Assembly: GCF_002109325.1 (NCBI RefSeq) | Contig: NZ_CP015348.1 | Location: forward strand, 337,501 to 401,500 | Direction: 5' to 3' | Source: Sporosarcina ureae | GTDB lineage: Bacteria; Bacillota; Bacilli; Bacillales_A; Planococcaceae | DNA length: 64,000 nucleotides | Shown here: positions 62,589 through 64,000 of the stretch, piece after piece | Numbering within the stretch: position 1 is the stretch's first letter | Layout of the letters: every line of letters starts with the position of its first letter | Position numbers and translations under genes: made by a program | Notes under the pieces: model-generated | Databases searched by the model: none | What the model was told of the DNA's origin: nothing | What the model saw: only the letters and a program-made list of their open reading frames with translations

Positions 62589-62882
62589 TTAAGCTTCTTG
62601 AGTTGCTGCTGGGTAGACACTGACTTTCTTTTTGTCGCGGCCAAGACGTTCAAAACGAACGACGCCGTCAACTTTTGCGAATAGAGTATCATCTCCACCG
62701 CGACCAACGTTTTCACCTGGGTGAATTTTTGTTCCGCGCTGGCGATAAAGGATTGATCCACCTGAAACATGCTGTCCATCTGCGCGCTTAGCGCCAAGAC
62801 GTTTCGAATGTGAGTCACGACCGTTCTTAGTAGAACCTACTCCTTTTTTCGATGCGAAAAACTGAAGATCCAAACGTAACAT
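62589..62882 (-). CDS. rpmA: ribosomal protein bL27
   Basis: Large-subunit protein near the peptidyl transferase centre. 97 aa. The N terminus [24 protein letters not shown] shows the Firmicutes extension (LDLQFF) that must be cut off by Prp before assembly. ATG 62882 follows GGAGGTGG; the GTG nine bases upstream is too close. Confidence 0.97.
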   Translation of the reverse strand: MLRLDLQFFASKKGVGSTKNGRDSHSKRLGAKRADGQHVSGGSILYRQRGTKIHPGENVGRGGDDTLFAKVDGVVRFERLGRDKKKVSVYPAATQEA

Positions 62883-62894
62883 AGCTGCCACCTC

Positions 62895-63221
62895 CTACTT
62901 TTCAAAGGATAATTTTATAAAATCTGCATAGTCTAATTCAATCGTTTGTAAAGAAATAATCATAGCATTCAGGAGCAGCTGAACTTCAGCATCTTGTTCC
63001 GTTACCGGAAACGCCACACGTAAGTATCCGCCATCCGTCCCTTGCTCGACATCAGGTTCGATCGAAGTCAATTGCATAATGGCATTCACCGCACCAAATG
63101 ATACGGCAGAAGCACCAGCACAAACTAGATCTTGTCCGTGTTCTGCAAAGTTTGCATGACCATCCATCTCAAAGACTGAGATGCGCCCAGAAGGCTCTTT
63201 TATAATTCTGACATGTATCAT
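62895..63221 (-). CDS. prp: ribosomal-processing cysteine protease Prp
   Basis: 108-aa protease (YsxB) that removes the N-terminal extension of bL27. The catalytic pair is His in MDGHANFAEHG (about residue 22) and Cys in LVCAGASAVSFG (about residue 34). Always encoded between rplU and rpmA, as here. Confidence 0.95.
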   Translation of the reverse strand: MIHVRIIKEPSGRISVFEMDGHANFAEHGQDLVCAGASAVSFGAVNAIMQLTSIEPDVEQGTDGGYLRVAFPVTEQDAEVQLLLNAMIISLQTIELDYADFIKLSFEK

Positions 63222-63227
63222 GCCGGA

Positions 63228-63536
63228 TTACAGATTGATTCCGTCAATAACGATTTTCGTGTATGGCTGACGGTGTCCTTGCTTTTTGCGATAGTTTTTC
63301 TTCGCCTTATATTTGAAAACAACAATTTTCTTTGCGCGGCCTTGCTTGACAACTTTACCTGTTACAGTTGCGCCTTCTACGAATGGAGCACCGACTTTAA
63401 CGTCATCTCCGCCCACCATTAGCACCTTGTCAAAAGTTACCACTTCATCAGCTTCACCAGCAATCTTCTCAATGAAGATTTCTTGGCCCGCTTCAACTTT
63501 GATTTGTTTTCCACCAGTTTCAATAATTGCGTACAT
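63228..63536 (-). CDS. rplU: ribosomal protein bL21
   Basis: 102 aa, canonical: [18 protein letters not shown] at the N terminus and [19 protein letters not shown] at the end. ATG 63536 is preceded by GAGGAGGTG. Its leader looks like the L21 autoregulatory RNA. First gene of rplU-prp-rpmA. Confidence 0.97.
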   Translation of the reverse strand: MYAIIETGGKQIKVEAGQEIFIEKIAGEADEVVTFDKVLMVGGDDVKVGAPFVEGATVTGKVVKQGRAKKIVVFKYKAKKNYRKKQGHRQPYTKIVIDGINL

Positions 63537-63539
63537 ACT

Positions 63540-63642
63540 TGCACCTCCTCAATTTATACAGACTCGCCTTGACAGGTGATTCGACCAGCGAATACTTGAA
63601 CCTGTTCAGTGCGGTTGTAGCACGGGTGCTACAATCAATAAC
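63540..63642 (-). ncRNA. L21 leader RNA
   Basis: About 100 nt of structured 5' UTR before rplU, with the hairpin TTGTAGCACCCGTGCTACAA and a longer pairing ACAGGTTCAAG / CACCTGT. Its position and shape match the L21 leader family, which is thought to let bL21 regulate its own operon. Confidence 0.65.
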
Positions 63643-63648
63643 AGTAAA

Positions 63649-63677
63649 ATATTATCACATAGAAAACAATTGGTCAA
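63649..63677 (-). promoter_or_regulatory. rplU operon promoter
   Basis: Minus strand TTGACC (63672-63677), 17-base spacer, TGATAATAT extended -10 (63649-63654). Confidence 0.85.
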
Positions 63678-63696
63678 GCATTATTCCCACAATCTT

Positions 63697-64000
63697 TTAA
63701 AAGAAGGAAGTCTCTTTTCTAGTCAGTTGTTCAAAGACTCGCTCATACCTCCTAAAACGATACGAAATAATATTTTGAACCGCTAAAAACGACGTAATGA
63801 TAACGAGTGGCAAACTGGCTGGCAAGTAGGCAATGAAGAACACACAAAGTGATGCGGACGCAATGATGGAATACAGTAAGAAGTTTGAGCGCGTGGTATA
63901 TTTTGTTTCTTCCGTTTCAAGTAAAACCGAGACGACTTGTCCGCCATCAAGTGGCAAGATAGGTAATAAATTGACGCTCAGTAAGATCAGTTGAATCTTC
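63697..64000 (-). CDS. spoIVFB: stage IV sporulation protein FB, partial (site-2 metalloprotease)
   Basis: C-terminal part of the membrane protease that cleaves pro-SigK; the gene runs off the window end. The visible part starts in a helix and contains VNLLPILPLDGGQVVSVLL, the NxxPxxPLDGG metal-binding motif of M50 site-2 proteases, then two more membrane helices and a basic tail. It is immediately upstream of rplU, as in B. subtilis. Confidence 0.9.
   Translation of the reverse strand, partial: KIQLILLSVNLLPILPLDGGQVVSVLLETEETKYTTRSNFLLYSIIASASLCVFFIAYLPASLPLVIITSFLAVQNIISYRFRRYERVFEQLTRKETSFF

Overview
The window reads as chromosomal DNA of a low-to-mid GC, endospore-forming Bacillales bacterium, most likely Planococcaceae (Sporosarcina-like). 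The evidence is the set of spore genes (spo0B, spoIVFB, spoVB, a safA-like LysM coat protein and its kinase neighbour), strong AGGAGG ribosome sites, frequent TTG/GTG starts, and a right half that keeps the Bacillus subtilis order tcdA/yrvM - 6S RNA - aspS - hisS - dtd - relA - apt - recJ - secDF - comN - spoVB - yrbG - yajC - tgt - queA - ruvB - ruvA ... yebC - safA - pheA - pheB - obg - spo0B - rpmA - prp - rplU - spoIVFB. The taxonomic call is inference from gene content and order.

Left part (1-28 kb) is accessory and regulatory. It holds small unknown proteins, two decayed gene fragments and an MFS transporter broken by a one-base loss in a T run (1-4 kb). A deoxynucleoside salvage locus follows (nupC-pdp-deoC with deoR, a DeoR-type operator and a cre-like site). 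Then come small membrane and lipoproteins, proline dehydrogenase, a GIY-YIG nuclease facing a YolD protein with two LexA-like boxes in its promoter, an MCP, a MarR regulator, an SDR, an EAL-domain protein, two convergent pairs of DUF948 proteins, threonine dehydratase and succinate-semialdehyde dehydrogenase. Three small genes (55, 43 and 36 codons) are called here from ribosome sites.

The middle (28-49 kb) is housekeeping: tRNA modification, 6S RNA, AspRS/HisRS under a T-box, D-aminoacyl-tRNA deacylase, (p)ppGpp synthetase, adenine salvage, RecJ, SecDF/YajC, queuosine synthesis and RuvAB (with a LexA-like box). 49-56 kb is a second accessory patch: FMN reductase, lipoprotein, GNAT, the remnant of a CopB-type P-ATPase, and a tatA-linked GMC dehydrogenase operon; a Fur-boxed haem monooxygenase follows. 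55.7-64 kb is the yebC-safA-pheA-obg-spo0B-rpmA-rplU-spoIVFB block, with an L21 leader before rplU.

The most unusual material is between genes. Three intergenic spacers carry arrays with a strict 21-nt period (a GCTCTAT/GCTCATA core plus about 14 variable bases), in both orientations. A second, GC-rich repeat family of about 130 bp occurs as inverted pairs at three loci plus single copies, an arrangement like REPINs/BIMEs. No tRNA, rRNA, CRISPR array, intact insertion sequence or prophage was seen.
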